Source: Solidesulfovibrio magneticus RS-1 (GTDB lineage: Bacteria > Desulfobacterota > Desulfovibrionia > Desulfovibrionales > Desulfovibrionaceae). From it: a stretch of 64,000 nt of DNA. Below, piece by piece: positions 8,647-17,967 of this stretch; the stretch's first letter is position 1; the number at the start of each line of letters is the position of its first letter. The translations under genes and the position numbers were made by a program. The notes beneath the pieces are model-generated. The model had not been told where the DNA came from. It saw only the letters and a list, made by a program, of their open reading frames with translations, and searched no databases. The DNA is taken from assembly GCF_000010665.1 (NCBI RefSeq), contig NC_012796.1, forward strand, positions 1,240,001 to 1,304,000, in the 5' to 3' direction.

Positions 8647-8657
<11 letters not shown>
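8163..8657 (-). CDS. NifU/IscU-like iron-sulfur cluster scaffold
   Basis: 164 residues starting MPASPDKDTL at 8657. The three scaffold cysteines are present in GSCGDTITI, DTDGCASSL and HCAYLAAAAV, the pattern of the IscU/NifU N-terminal domain. An N-terminal helix (EQEQRDDLIARFGEKGF) precedes the domain. A final tail of ~15 residues is low complexity. The start overlaps the Mrp gene end by 11 bp with AAGGAG inside the Mrp coding region, showing tight coupling. A scaffold placed inside an ORP-type cluster suggests on-site Fe-S supply to Mrp or the MinD ferredoxins (inference). Confidence 0.85.
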
Positions 8658-9517
<860 letters not shown>

Positions 9518-9525
<8 letters not shown>

Positions 9526-9967
9526 GGCGAAGCAACTCCGTCAGGTTGTCCCGTCGGCCGGGCCGGCCCGGACGGCCCGGGCCGGAGGCGATCCGGCCCG
9601 GGCGCGCGCCAGGGGCGAGCAGGGCGTCGAGGCGGTTATGCGCGATGGCGGGCAGCACATCGGCCACGTCGCCGCTTATCCAGGCGGCCACGGCGATGCC
9701 GCGCCGGGCAAAGGGAGCCAGGCAGCAGCAGGTGGCCCCGCCGCAGACGAGGTGCCCGACGTCGGCGGCGGTGAGCAGATCGGCCAAGGCGATCAACCCG
9801 CCCGGCGGCATGGTCCAGGAGGCCAGGGCGGCCACGCCGTCCGGGGCCAGGGCAAAGCAGCGGAAGATCGTGGCCGTCTCCAGCAGGGTGGCGAGCCTGG
9901 GGCCGTGGCAGGCCAGACAGACCCGGCAGGGCGGCGTGGGAAAGGGGTGGTGTGGTTTGGGCGGCAT
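9518..9967 (-). CDS. cysteine-rich NifX-like protein, first gene of ORP-type operon
   Basis: 149 residues. The N-terminus has CRVCLACHGPR, a zinc- or cluster-binding motif, and the middle has LVCGGATCCCLAPF. The strand-loop pattern of ~40-125 (IALADLLTAADVGHLVCGG, then GIAVAAWISGDVADVL) resembles the C-terminal half of NifX-family domains. The C-terminus is basic and Gly/Pro-rich. It is the promoter-proximal gene, with the sigma-54-type promoter only ~25 bp upstream of its ATG, and overlaps mrp by 8 bp. Exact family not recognised. Confidence 0.68.
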
Positions 9968-9992
9968 GGCGGTGCTCTTGGCCGAGCCAAAG

Positions 9993-10006
9993 GCAGGAAC
10001 CGTGCC
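9993..10006 (-). promoter_or_regulatory. sigma-54 (RpoN) promoter of the ORP-type operon
   Basis: On the minus strand the sequence reads GGCACGGTTCCTGC: the -24 GG (10006-10005) and the -12 GC (9994-9993) are separated by exactly ten bases, and 5 of 5 bases of the GGCAC core match the TGGCACG-N4-TTGC consensus, with CTGC at -12. Transcription would start near 9981, giving a leader of ~14 nt before ATG 9967. The D. vulgaris orp operons are known to be sigma-54 controlled. Confidence 0.72.
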
Positions 10007-10094
10007 GAAAATAAAAAGTTTGTTATTTTTAATGGTTGATGGCGAGACGTCAGCTGAGGCCAGGATGCTGGCGGATTTTAGGGCGAATAATTAG

Positions 10095-10114
10095 CCCATA
10101 CTGCGCTGTATGGG
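10095..10114. promoter_or_regulatory. 7-bp perfect dyad, possible enhancer-binding site
   Basis: CCCATAC, six spacer bases, GTATGGG; the symmetry extends imperfectly into AT-rich flanks on both sides. It lies ~90-110 bp upstream of the sigma-54 -24 element, the expected place for an activator (UAS) site. Confidence 0.45.
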
Positions 10115-10214
10115 ATTATAATTCACCCTTTGTACGAAACGACGGTTGTTGGATAAGTATCTAATAGGCTGTAATTAAATATATTTTTTGTCGCGGTTCC
10201 GGGCTAAAAAAAAT

Positions 10215-10390
10215 CCGAGGGGGGCTGCGTCGACGCGAGAGGAGGGAGGCGGCGCCAAGCCGTCTGGTCCTGAACCCGGTCGAAGCGGGAAGCGGCATAC
10301 CCCTGTGGCAGCCTGATCATGAAATGATCGGACCGGGAAAGCCTGAACGTCCGGGGGCTGTTAACCAACTCGGCGGAAGCGAAAAAACAA
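10215..10390 (+). ncRNA. structured non-coding block, possible group II intron domain I remnant
   Basis: No convincing ORF. Several local helices can be drawn: CCCG-N7-CGGG near 10277, GATCAT-GAA-ATGATC near 10316, and GGTCC near 10270 pairing with GGACC near 10331. The run of GGGAAAGCCTGAACGTCC and GTTAACCAACTCGG-GGAAGCG looks like domain I of bacterial group II introns as I remember them. No maturase gene or 3' domains V/VI follow, so at best a remnant. An unrelated small RNA is the alternative. Orientation is uncertain. Confidence 0.35.
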
Positions 10391-10415
10391 ACGGCCGGGA
10401 CGTGTGTCCCGGCCG
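10382..10415 (-). terminator. Rho-independent terminator downstream of the NYN gene
   Basis: Ten-bp perfect stem 10392-10401 / 10406-10415 around GTGT; on the minus strand it is followed by TTTGTTTTTTC. It would end transcription coming from the NYN gene before the structured block. Confidence 0.7.
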
Positions 10416-10453
10416 CATGGCGTCAAAACTGGCAGGCCCGAAGCGGGCAGCTG

Positions 10454-10554
10454 TAGCGTTCCTTAAAAAATACGGTAGTATTTTGAAGGAGAACCTATAG
10501 TTCCAAGGTCTTGCCTACGGAATGCCTTATGCGCTTTTTGCGGGCGCGACACTA
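10454..10554. mobile_element. MITE-like element with terminal inverted repeats, copy 1
   Basis: 101 bp. Left end TAGCGTTCC, right end GGGCGCGACACTA (inverse: TAGTGTCGCGCCC). Near the left end is the hairpin CCTTAAAAAATAC-GGTA-GTATTTTGAAGG (10461-10489 region). The right end forms the TAG stop of the NYN gene (10552-10554). Confidence 0.6.
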
Positions 10555-11151
10555 GGACATGACGCGGGCTTCGCGGGCCACTTCGTGGGCGAACTCATCG
10601 ATCCACCAGATGCGGTCGGCCCGGCACTGGAGGTCGGTGGAGACGCCGTTTTTAAAGACCAGCAGCTCGAAACGCTTGTTTTTTTCGGTGATGTACTCCA
10701 CGGCGTCGAGGAGGTCGCTGTCGCCGGAAGAGAGAATGAGCGTGTCGTAGTTCTCGATATGGGTCAGCGCCAGGGTGGCCAGGCCCACGTCGACGCCTTT
10801 TTGCTGTTCGCGGCTCAAGCGATGGGCCCGGTCGTTGGGGCAGGTGACGGGCACCTTGCGGCGGCACTGTTCGCAGTAGAGTTCGTTGATTTCGCTGGTG
10901 CGCAGTTCGTAGAGCTTGGTGATGATCTTCGGTCCCTGGGGCGGAGCGGAGCGCATCCAGTTGTAGAAGGCGATCTGGGATTCCGGGGTGGGATGGGGAA
11001 TGGAATTGAGGTAATAGGCGCGCCAGATGGGTGTTTCGGCTTCCAGTTTGTTGCGCAGCTTGACATAGTCAATGCTATATTCTCTGCTGAAATAGGATTG
11101 CCCCCGGTACATGTAGCCAGCGTCAATGAGCCACAATCGGCGATTGGTCAT
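10552..11151 (-). CDS. NYN-domain (LabA/DUF88-like) ribonuclease
   Basis: 199 residues. The PIN-like NYN fold is visible: Asp10 in RLWLIDAGYMYRG, QKGVDVGLATLAL near 115, and SGDSDLLDAVEYI near 137, which together supply the acidic metal-binding residues. A small zinc-ribbon-like insertion (CEQCRRKVPVTC) lies near 90. Family members cut or bind RNA; substrate unknown. It has AGGA ahead of ATG 11151 and is monocistronic, with a strong terminator about 140 bp after its stop. The stop codon TAG lies within the end of a MITE-like repeat. Confidence 0.8.
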   Translation of the reverse strand: MTNRRLWLIDAGYMYRGQSYFSREYSIDYVKLRNKLEAETPIWRAYYLNSIPHPTPESQIAFYNWMRSAPPQGPKIITKLYELRTSEINELYCEQCRRKVPVTCPNDRAHRLSREQQKGVDVGLATLALTHIENYDTLILSSGDSDLLDAVEYITEKNKRFELLVFKNGVSTDLQCRADRIWWIDEFAHEVAREARVMS

Positions 11152-11630
11152 CGGTACGTCCTGTTTTTTGGAATTTTTTAAGCGACAAATAAGCCAGCTT
11201 TAAAAGACGAGACAGCGGAACTATACAGGAACCAGCGGACCTGGGAAGAGGCTTCGCAAAAAAAATAATTAACTGTAAAATTAGATGGTTGTGACTTTAT
11301 GAAAAGCCAGTAGCGGGAAGGTTGCGACGGCTTGGCCGTGGGGCGGCAGACTGGCCAAGGGGCGTGCGTGCCGGGGCGTGTCGCCCTGGACGGCGTTGTG
11401 GGCCAGGAGACGCGGCTACGGGCAGGCCAGTGCCCGGGATATCTGTGTGAAGCTGTCTGCCGGAGAGGCTGGCGGTGCACTCCCTTGACAGGTGGGGCGA
11501 CAACCGTTTGCCGTCGTCCCGGGGTGATGCCAACCCGCCCAGCACGGCAGCTCGTCGAGGTGACTTTTGGCCCGGATTGGCGTAAGCTGGCCGCGTCCTG
11601 CCACCTCTAAAAGCGCCGCGCCGAGGTCCC
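11152..11630. other. divergent intergenic region, 479 bp
   Basis: AT-rich from 11165 to 11300, GC-rich after that. It must carry promoters for the NYN gene (minus) and the Csd4-like gene (plus). A TATAGT hexamer read on minus near 11220 and TTGACA at about 11485 on plus are candidate elements, but I find no well-spaced pair. Confidence 0.4.
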
Positions 11631-13022
11631 ATGCGTTTGCTCACGGCTCTGCTTGTCCTGCTTTTCGCCGCCACGGCCGCGCCCTGCGGCAACCTCGACT
11701 TTACCCTGCACAAGCTCGACTCCGGCCGCCCCGGACCGACCATCCTGGTCATCGGCGGCATCCAGGGCGACGAACCGGGCGGATTCTCGGCGGCGGCCTT
11801 GCTGGTCTCCCACTACAAGATCAACTCCGGCGCGGTCTGGGTGGTGCCTAATCTCAATTTCGTCAGCATCATCCGCTGTTCGCGGGGCGTGTACGGCGAC
11901 ATGAACCGCAAGTTCGCCGACCTCGACCCGGGCGATCCGGAATACGCCGCCGTGCAGAAGATCAAGGCCATCATCCGCGACGAAAAGGTCGACGCGGTGC
12001 TGCACCTTCACGACGGCTGGGGCTACTACAGCCCGACCGTGGTCAACGAATGGCAAAATCCCCTGCGCTGGGGCCAGTCGGTCATCATTGACCAGGACAC
12101 CGCCGAAGCGCCGCGTTACGGCAACCTTCTGGAGCTGGCCGGCCGGGCCGTGGCCGCCGCCAACGAGCACCTCTACGAACCGCTGCACGCCTACCACGTC
12201 AAGAACACCCATACCCATGACCTCAACAGCGAAACGGCCAAGGAAATGGCCAAGACGCTGACCTATTTCGCCATCGGCCAGGGCAAGCCGGCCTTTGGCA
12301 TCGAAGGCAGCAAAAACCTGCCGCCGCCCATGCGGTCGTACTACCATCTGCGGGTCATCGAGTCGTTCTTCAAATCCTTTGGCCTGGAGTACGAACGCAC
12401 GTTCGAGCTTGGCGCGCCGCAAGTGGCCGAGGCCCTGCAACAGAATGTGGCGGTGTCGTTTTTTGGCGACAAGATGTTTCTCGATCTGCGAAACGCCCGG
12501 GAACGGCTGCGCTACATTCCGCTCAAAAAGGACAGCGCCGTGGAATACCGGCCGTCCAGCCCCATCCTGGCCCTGGTGTCGGCGGACAAAAGCCTCAAGG
12601 TGTATTTCGGCAACACCAACGTGACCGAGCTTGATCCGCAGTTCGTGGAGTTCGACGCGAGTCTGGCCGCCGTGCCTATGGATATCGACGGCGCGCGCCG
12701 GGAGGTGCCCTTCGGCCGGGTGGTGGATGTGCGGCAGGGCTTTTCCGTGGCCAAGGGCTCGGACTACCGGGTCAACGTCATCGGCTTTTCCAGGCCGGGC
12801 CTGACCGACGAAGCCGATACGGTCATCGTCCGGGGCGATTTGAAAAAGGAATTTTCCGTGGACAAGGCCGGCCTCGTCTACCGGGTGGAAGTCTACCGGG
12901 GCGAGAAGTTTTGCGGCATGATCCTGGCCAACTTCGTGGCTGACGCGCCGCGCCTGGCCGCGCCCGACGACAAGCTCCTGCGAAAGCTCAAAAAGACCGG
13001 CGAAATCCACCTCGGCCGGTAG
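11631..13022 (+). CDS. M99-family (Csd4-like) carboxypeptidase, peptidoglycan trimming
   Basis: 463 residues with a signal peptide (LLTALLVLLFAATAAPCG). The zinc site of Helicobacter Csd4 is reproduced with its unusual Gln ligand: Gln45 and Glu48 in GGIQGDEPGG and His127 in VLHLHDG, with candidate catalytic Glu225 in FGIEGSK. In Csd4 the ligands are Gln46, Glu49, His128. Two beta-rich accessory domains follow (~260-463), as in Csd4. Csd4/Pgp1 remove the terminal DAP from tripeptide muropeptides and are needed for helical shape; a curved-cell role is inferred for this vibrioid lineage. Periplasmic. Apparently monocistronic. Confidence 0.85.
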   Translation: MRLLTALLVLLFAATAAPCGNLDFTLHKLDSGRPGPTILVIGGIQGDEPGGFSAAALLVSHYKINSGAVWVVPNLNFVSIIRCSRGVYGDMNRKFADLDPGDPEYAAVQKIKAIIRDEKVDAVLHLHDGWGYYSPTVVNEWQNPLRWGQSVIIDQDTAEAPRYGNLLELAGRAVAAANEHLYEPLHAYHVKNTHTHDLNSETAKEMAKTLTYFAIGQGKPAFGIEGSKNLPPPMRSYYHLRVIESFFKSFGLEYERTFELGAPQVAEALQQNVAVSFFGDKMFLDLRNARERLRYIPLKKDSAVEYRPSSPILALVSADKSLKVYFGNTNVTELDPQFVEFDASLAAVPMDIDGARREVPFGRVVDVRQGFSVAKGSDYRVNVIGFSRPGLTDEADTVIVRGDLKKEFSVDKAGLVYRVEVYRGEKFCGMILANFVADAPRLAAPDDKLLRKLKKTGEIHLGR

Positions 13023-13111
13023 CCAGTCTCCTCGCCAGCGGCGCGGCCTGAATCTCTCCCCTTTCTATAGACCGAAGAGATTAAACGACAATACAGCTTG
13101 ACATTGTGAGT

Positions 13112-14335
13112 CTATAAGGATCTTTTGTCACAAAATCCAATAGCGAGGCCGGACTTGCTCTGATAAATGCGAAACATGAGCTTGAACTGTATGGCGTTTC
13201 TGGTCTCAATGCTTGATATTTTTCGTTTTAAATCATTGCTTAGCTCTGTCCAGTGCCATTTCGGTATAGAGCAAATTATTTCAACTGTAGATGAAAATGC
13301 TTCTTTTTGGAAATGGAGGATCTCTTCATATTTTTGGTATACTGCATATTTGACTACGTCTTCTGAAATACCAATGAACACGAAGCAATTAATGCCTGAG
13401 AAACGAACAATTCCAGTGTAGTTATGGTTAATGACGTATGACTTGCCCAGGAAAAAAGTGTCAATATTGTATTTTCCTCCAATTCTATATTGGTTGAATG
13501 GTTCGCGGTGACTGTTGAGGAGTGGAATGTTGTCGAATTCAAAAGGATCTTTTGCATTGTCAATCAGGTTAGTCCTGTTAAGAAGTGTCGCTGATAAATT
13601 TGAGCGGGGGCTGATGTAACTTGTCCACGCGGATAAATATGATAACCTGTTTAGTAGTTTAGTTTCTTGTGGAGACCTGTCGTATGGTGTTGGTTCGGGG
13701 TCTAGGATCCAGCATCGTATTGGATGTGAATTGCTGCTCACTGCAGCAATTGTTCCGTACATTAGTGGTGTTTGTTGAGATTTAGAACGAACTTGTTTTT
13801 TCTTTTCCTCAATGCTTTTCTTGTGACTAGATATTGAACTATTTTTTTCGGTGTTGTCATTGCTGCAGTTTCCTTTTGTCTCGATTTGGATTATATTATT
13901 TCCATCGCTTGCAATTTCGTAGTCTAGTGTTTTAAATTTATTTTGCTCTGGGATTTTTCTCCAATCAGCCCCTGTTAGCCCATGTATTTTATTGACGACA
14001 GAGAGCCCAATCCCTTCGCCGATTCTTTCTGTCATAGCGTTGTTGAGAGGTAGTGCCACTGGGTTAGCAACTATAGATTTATTATTTAACAGGATAAATC
14101 CATCCAACTCCTTATGTGCCAGATCGATCTTTCTGGATATTGATTCGTAGCTATCGTAACCACTAAGGTTCGGTCGTTTTTTGTAGAAGAGATAATAGGT
14201 GAAAAACTCTGCGAAGGGAATGTCGCATCCCGTTGTGACGAGTTGATCAATAGTCTTAAAAGATGGATAGTTGCTCAAAAGTTCACGGTGTGTTTTGTTG
14301 TAATACTGAAGAGTAATTTTTATATCAGCATCCAT
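13112..14335 (-). CDS. AT-rich orphan gene, possible PD-(D/E)XK-type nuclease
   Basis: 407 residues, with base and codon use very different from neighbours (rich in AAT, ATA, TTT codons), so recently acquired. No signal peptide or clear membrane segment. Residues ~150-170 read LDYEIASDGNNIIQIETKG, where an acidic residue followed by ExK on a strand fits the core of restriction-endonuclease-like folds; this is suggestive only. A Lys/Ser/Gln-rich linker lies at ~175-205. No partner gene is present, so a solitary defence or phage-related protein is one possibility. Product not recognised. Confidence 0.65.
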   Translation of the reverse strand: MDADIKITLQYYNKTHRELLSNYPSFKTIDQLVTTGCDIPFAEFFTYYLFYKKRPNLSGYDSYESISRKIDLAHKELDGFILLNNKSIVANPVALPLNNAMTERIGEGIGLSVVNKIHGLTGADWRKIPEQNKFKTLDYEIASDGNNIIQIETKGNCSNDNTEKNSSISSHKKSIEEKKKQVRSKSQQTPLMYGTIAAVSSNSHPIRCWILDPEPTPYDRSPQETKLLNRLSYLSAWTSYISPRSNLSATLLNRTNLIDNAKDPFEFDNIPLLNSHREPFNQYRIGGKYNIDTFFLGKSYVINHNYTGIVRFSGINCFVFIGISEDVVKYAVYQKYEEILHFQKEAFSSTVEIICSIPKWHWTELSNDLKRKISSIETRNAIQFKLMFRIYQSKSGLAIGFCDKRSL

Positions 14336-14864
14336 GGTAGATCCTGTTGGTACAGTTAGTTAACAAAGCATGTTGCTGTGATGTCCGTCAATTAAAGGGA
14401 ACCGTATGCTAAGCTATGTGTGCTGTGTTTTCGGCCCACATCCTGAACGCTATTCGATGAGCATATTTATTTCAATGTATTTATTTTTAGCAAAGTTGAG
14501 GCTAGGGTTACGGAAAACCTGAGCGCAAGAGCTCTTTCCTGTAACTTGAATATCAATTGCCAGATTTTGAAGAATCCTCAAAAATTCCGCAACAAATAAA
14601 TTGCTCTATGCTGCCACGCACTAACTGACCTAAAAGTGCATGCACGGTTTATTCTAAATCATAGCACTTCCCGGACGGCACGCCCCGCCTTCGGTGGCCC
14701 AGGCGGCGCGACTTCCCGTCGTGACGCCGTAATCCCTTGCCAGAAACTTCCCTTTGTCTGTATCCTGTCAGGCAAGATATCCACTGCGGTATCCGGCGCG
14801 GCGCACTGCACAGTCGACGCCAGGCACTGCCGTACCCAAGGCACTCAACCGAGAGGAGTATGGA
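14336..14864. other. AT-rich then GC-rich intergenic region, 529 bp
   Basis: 14336-14660 is AT-rich and continues the foreign-looking composition of the preceding gene; the composition changes near 14665. No credible ORF, tRNA or integrase is seen. The right part must hold the promoter of the DUF1254 gene. Confidence 0.45.
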
Positions 14865-16325
14865 ATGAAAGGGACATTTGCCTGGCGCGCCGCACTGGCC
14901 GCCTTGGCCGCGCTGCTGTTGCTGGCCGGTTGCGCCCGGCGCGGCGACGTGGTCGCCAAGGCTCAGGAACAAGACAAAGACCGCCTCGATTTCGCCCAGG
15001 TCCGGGCCATCGCCGAGGAAGGCTTTATTTATGGCCTGCCCATCGTCATGAACTACGCGGTCACTTACGAGTTCGCCGTGGACCGCAACTCCGGGCAGTT
15101 CAAGGCGCCGTTCAATCAGCTCAGCAACGAAAGCCACGTGTTCACTTACAAGGACACGACGGTGATCACGCCCAACAGCGACACGCCGTATTCCTTCGTG
15201 GCCATGGACCTTCGGGCCGAGCCCATGGTGCTCTCCGTGCCGGCCGTGGAAAAGAAGCGCTACTACAGCGTCCAGCTCGTGGACGGCAACACCTTCAATT
15301 TCGGCTACATCGGCAGCCGGGCCACGGGCGACGCCCCGGGCGACTACCTCGTCGTCGGCCCGGACTGGAAGGGCGAGACGCCGGCCGGCATCCAGGGCGT
15401 CTTCCGGTCGAGCACCGCCTTTGCCATCGCCATCTTCCGCACCCAGCTCTTCACCGCCGCCGACATGCCAAACGTCAAGAAGGTGCAGGCCGGCTACAAG
15501 GCCCGCCCGCTGTCGGCGTTCCTGAAAAAGCAGCCTCCGGCCGCAGCCCCGGCCGTGGCTTTCCCCAAGATCGACAAGGAACTCGTCAAGCTCGAATTCT
15601 TTGACTACCTCGACTTCGCCCTGCAGTTCGCCCCGGCCGGCCCCGAGGAAATGGCCATCCGGGAAAAGCTCGCCCGCATCGGCGTGGGGCCGGGCAAGAC
15701 CTTCAGCTTTAAAGACCTGTCCCTGGCCCACAAAGCGGAAATCCTGCTCGGCATGAAGGCCGGCGAGGCCAAGGTCGTGCAGGCCGTGGCCGATCTCGGC
15801 AAGGAGATCGACGGCTGGCGCATCGCCGGAGCCTTTGGCGATAGGGCCTTCTACCACGGCGACTGGCTGCTGCGCGCCGCCGCGGCCAAGGCCGGCATCT
15901 ACGGCAACGACGCCGTGGAGGCCGTCTATCCCATGGCCAAGACCACGGCCGACGGCCAACCGCTGGACGGCAGCAAACACGATTACGCCATCACCTTCCC
16001 GGCCGGGCAGTATCCGCCGGTCAACGCCTTCTGGTCCATCACCATGTACGACGGCGTGACCCAGTTGCTCATTAAAAACCCCATCAACCGCTATCTCATC
16101 AATTCGCCCATGCTGCCGGGGATGCGCAAGAACCCGGACGGATCGCTGACCATGTACCTGCAAAAGACCTCGCCGGGCAAAGCCAAGGAAGCCAACTGGC
16201 TGCCGGCCCCGGACGGCCCGATCTATCTGGTCATGCGGCTGTATTGGCCGAGAACCGAGGCCCCGTCGGTGCTGCCGCTGGGCGCGGGCACGTGGCAGCC
16301 GGCCCAGATCGTCAAGACGCGGTAG
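14865..16325 (+). CDS. DUF1254/DUF1214 lipoprotein
   Basis: 486 residues from ATG 14865 with GAGAGGAG upstream. The signal ends in a lipobox (LLLLAGCARR), so a membrane-anchored periplasmic lipoprotein. Residues ~45-180 are the DUF1254 domain (EEGFIYGLPIVMNYAV, VITPNSDTPYSFVAMDL) and ~370-486 the DUF1214 domain (NAFWSITMYDG, PAPDGPIYLVMRLYWPR). Members are widespread; the reaction is unknown. Monocistronic, closed by a strong terminator at 16452. Confidence 0.88.
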   Translation: MKGTFAWRAALAALAALLLLAGCARRGDVVAKAQEQDKDRLDFAQVRAIAEEGFIYGLPIVMNYAVTYEFAVDRNSGQFKAPFNQLSNESHVFTYKDTTVITPNSDTPYSFVAMDLRAEPMVLSVPAVEKKRYYSVQLVDGNTFNFGYIGSRATGDAPGDYLVVGPDWKGETPAGIQGVFRSSTAFAIAIFRTQLFTAADMPNVKKVQAGYKARPLSAFLKKQPPAAAPAVAFPKIDKELVKLEFFDYLDFALQFAPAGPEEMAIREKLARIGVGPGKTFSFKDLSLAHKAEILLGMKAGEAKVVQAVADLGKEIDGWRIAGAFGDRAFYHGDWLLRAAAAKAGIYGNDAVEAVYPMAKTTADGQPLDGSKHDYAITFPAGQYPPVNAFWSITMYDGVTQLLIKNPINRYLINSPMLPGMRKNPDGSLTMYLQKTSPGKAKEANWLPAPDGPIYLVMRLYWPRTEAPSVLPLGAGTWQPAQIVKTR

Positions 16326-16451
16326 GCTGTAGCGCCAAGAACGCCATGGGGTGAGGGTGTAGGCGCGACAAACGCTGTCGACGCCTTTACTGACACGACG
16401 GCTGGCCGGGCGGTGGCCGGAAAAACACCAGCCGCGTTTGCCGCAAACGCC

Positions 16452-16489
16452 AAACGGCCCGGGAATCGTCGGATTCCCGGGCCGTTTTT
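16452..16489. terminator. bidirectional Rho-independent terminator
   Basis: 16-bp stem 16452-16467 / 16472-16487 with loop GTCG, A-run before and T-run after. It lies between the convergent DUF1254 gene and paaK and can serve both. Confidence 0.85.
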
Positions 16490-16538
16490 CTCTATGGGGC
16501 TTGGCTGTCCCCCTCGGCGCTGTGCAGGAGCGGGACCG

Positions 16539-17858
16539 CTACTTGACCGGCGTCAGGCCCCGGCGGTCGGCCACGCGGATGGTCTTGCCTTCCTCGCCCC
16601 GGGCCAGGCTGCCGGGTTCCACGAGCCGCACCCCGAAACCCACGCCAAGCTCCGAACCCAGCCGGCGCTCCAGCTTGTCCAGAAGCGCCTGATGCTCGCC
16701 CACCCGGTCGAAAAGCAGTTCCTCGGTGGGTTCCACTTCCACCAGCGCCTCGTCCAGCGCGCCCTTGCGGGTGAGCACGATGCGGTAGTTGGGCGTGACC
16801 CCTTCCACTTCCAACAGCAGCGATTCCACCCGGGACGGGAAGACGTTGACGCCCCTTATAATGAGCATGTCGTCGCAGCGCCCGAGGATGCGGCTGATGC
16901 GGCGCATGGTGCGGCCGCAGGGGCAGGGTTCGGGGATGATCCGGGTGATGTCGCCGGTGCGGTAGCGGATCATGGGGAAGGCTTCCTTGGCCAGGGTGGT
17001 GATGACCAGTTCCCCTTCCTCGCCGTCGGCAAGGGGGTCGCCCGTGGCCGGGTCGATGATCTCGATGAGGAAATAGTCTTCGCTGACGTGCATCCCGGCT
17101 TTTTCCAGGCATTCGCCGGCCACGCCCGGCCCCATGATTTCGCTGAGGCCATAGTTGTCCGTGGCCGTGAGCTTCAGGCGATCCTCGATGGCCTCGCGCA
17201 TGGCCTCGGTCCAGGTCTCGGCCCCGAACAGGCCGAAGCGCAGGGACAGGGCGTTGACGTTGACGTCCATGGCGTCGAGGGTCTCGGCCACGTGCAGGGC
17301 GTAGCTGGGCGTGGCCACGAAAACCGAGGTGCGGTAGTCCTGCATGATGGCGACTTGGCGGCGGGTGCCGCCGCTGGAGGCCGGGATGACGGCCGCGCCC
17401 ACGGTTTCGGCCCCGTAGTGGAAGCCCATACCGCCGGTGAAAAGCCCGTAACCAAGGGCGATCTGCACGATGTCGTCGCGGGAGACGCCTGCGGCCACCA
17501 TCACCCGGGCGACAAGGCGCGACCAGGCCTTGACGTCGTTTCGGGTGTAGCCGGCGACCACGGGCTTGCCCGAGGTGCCCGACGAGGCGTGCAGACGCAC
17601 CACATCGCGCAGGGGGACGGCGAAAAGCCCGTAGGGGTAGGCCTCGCGCAGGTCGGCCTTGGTGGTAAAGGGCAGCCGGCGCACGTCGGCCAGATCGGCA
17701 AAACTTTCGGGATCGATGCCCTGTTCGGCGAAGCGTTTGCGGTAGAGCGGCACGTTTCTGGCGACGCGGGCAAGGGTCTCCTGCAACCGCTCCAACTGGA
17801 GCTGGGCCAGATCCTTGCGGTCCATGGTCTCGAATTTCGGCTCAAAACACTCGCGCAT
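16539..17858 (-). CDS. paaK: phenylacetate-CoA ligase
   Basis: 439 residues from ATG 17858 (MRECFEPKFETMD), matching the usual PaaK N-terminus; a start at 17909 would add 17 unusual residues. AMP-binding motif SSGTSGKPVVAGYT near 95-110, FGAETWTE near 215, YRTGDITRI near 310 and RILGRCDDMLIIRGVNVFPS near 335 are characteristic. It forms aryl-acetyl-CoA plus AMP and pyrophosphate. It ends the liv operon and follows livF by ~110 bp, which points to transport and activation of aromatic acids such as phenylacetate or indoleacetate rather than only branched-chain amino acids (inference). Confidence 0.92.
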   Translation of the reverse strand: MRECFEPKFETMDRKDLAQLQLERLQETLARVARNVPLYRKRFAEQGIDPESFADLADVRRLPFTTKADLREAYPYGLFAVPLRDVVRLHASSGTSGKPVVAGYTRNDVKAWSRLVARVMVAAGVSRDDIVQIALGYGLFTGGMGFHYGAETVGAAVIPASSGGTRRQVAIMQDYRTSVFVATPSYALHVAETLDAMDVNVNALSLRFGLFGAETWTEAMREAIEDRLKLTATDNYGLSEIMGPGVAGECLEKAGMHVSEDYFLIEIIDPATGDPLADGEEGELVITTLAKEAFPMIRYRTGDITRIIPEPCPCGRTMRRISRILGRCDDMLIIRGVNVFPSRVESLLLEVEGVTPNYRIVLTRKGALDEALVEVEPTEELLFDRVGEHQALLDKLERRLGSELGVGFGVRLVEPGSLARGEEGKTIRVADRRGLTPVK

Positions 17859-17912
17859 GGCAATAGCCCCCGTTACGTTCTCAATACCTCGCCTCCCTTT
17901 ACCCCCCATTCA

Positions 17913-17950
17913 GGGGGTCCGGGGGGCTTAGCCCCCCGGCCGCCGGAGGC
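17913..17950 (-). repeat. GC double-hairpin 3' element, copy 2
   Basis: Lies 17 bp past the livF stop (17968) and reads on minus GCCTCCGGCGGCC, then a GGGGGGC/GCCCCCC palindrome, then ACCCCC. The stem differs from copy 1 by paired changes. Confidence 0.85.
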
Positions 17951-17967
17951 ATCTTCTCTTAATCTCT

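Noticed and set aside
10215-10390. SRP (4.5S) RNA or 6S RNA
   Set aside because: The SRP core (GGTCAGG...GGAAGCAGCC) is absent, and no single long rod with a central bubble as in 6S RNA can be drawn.
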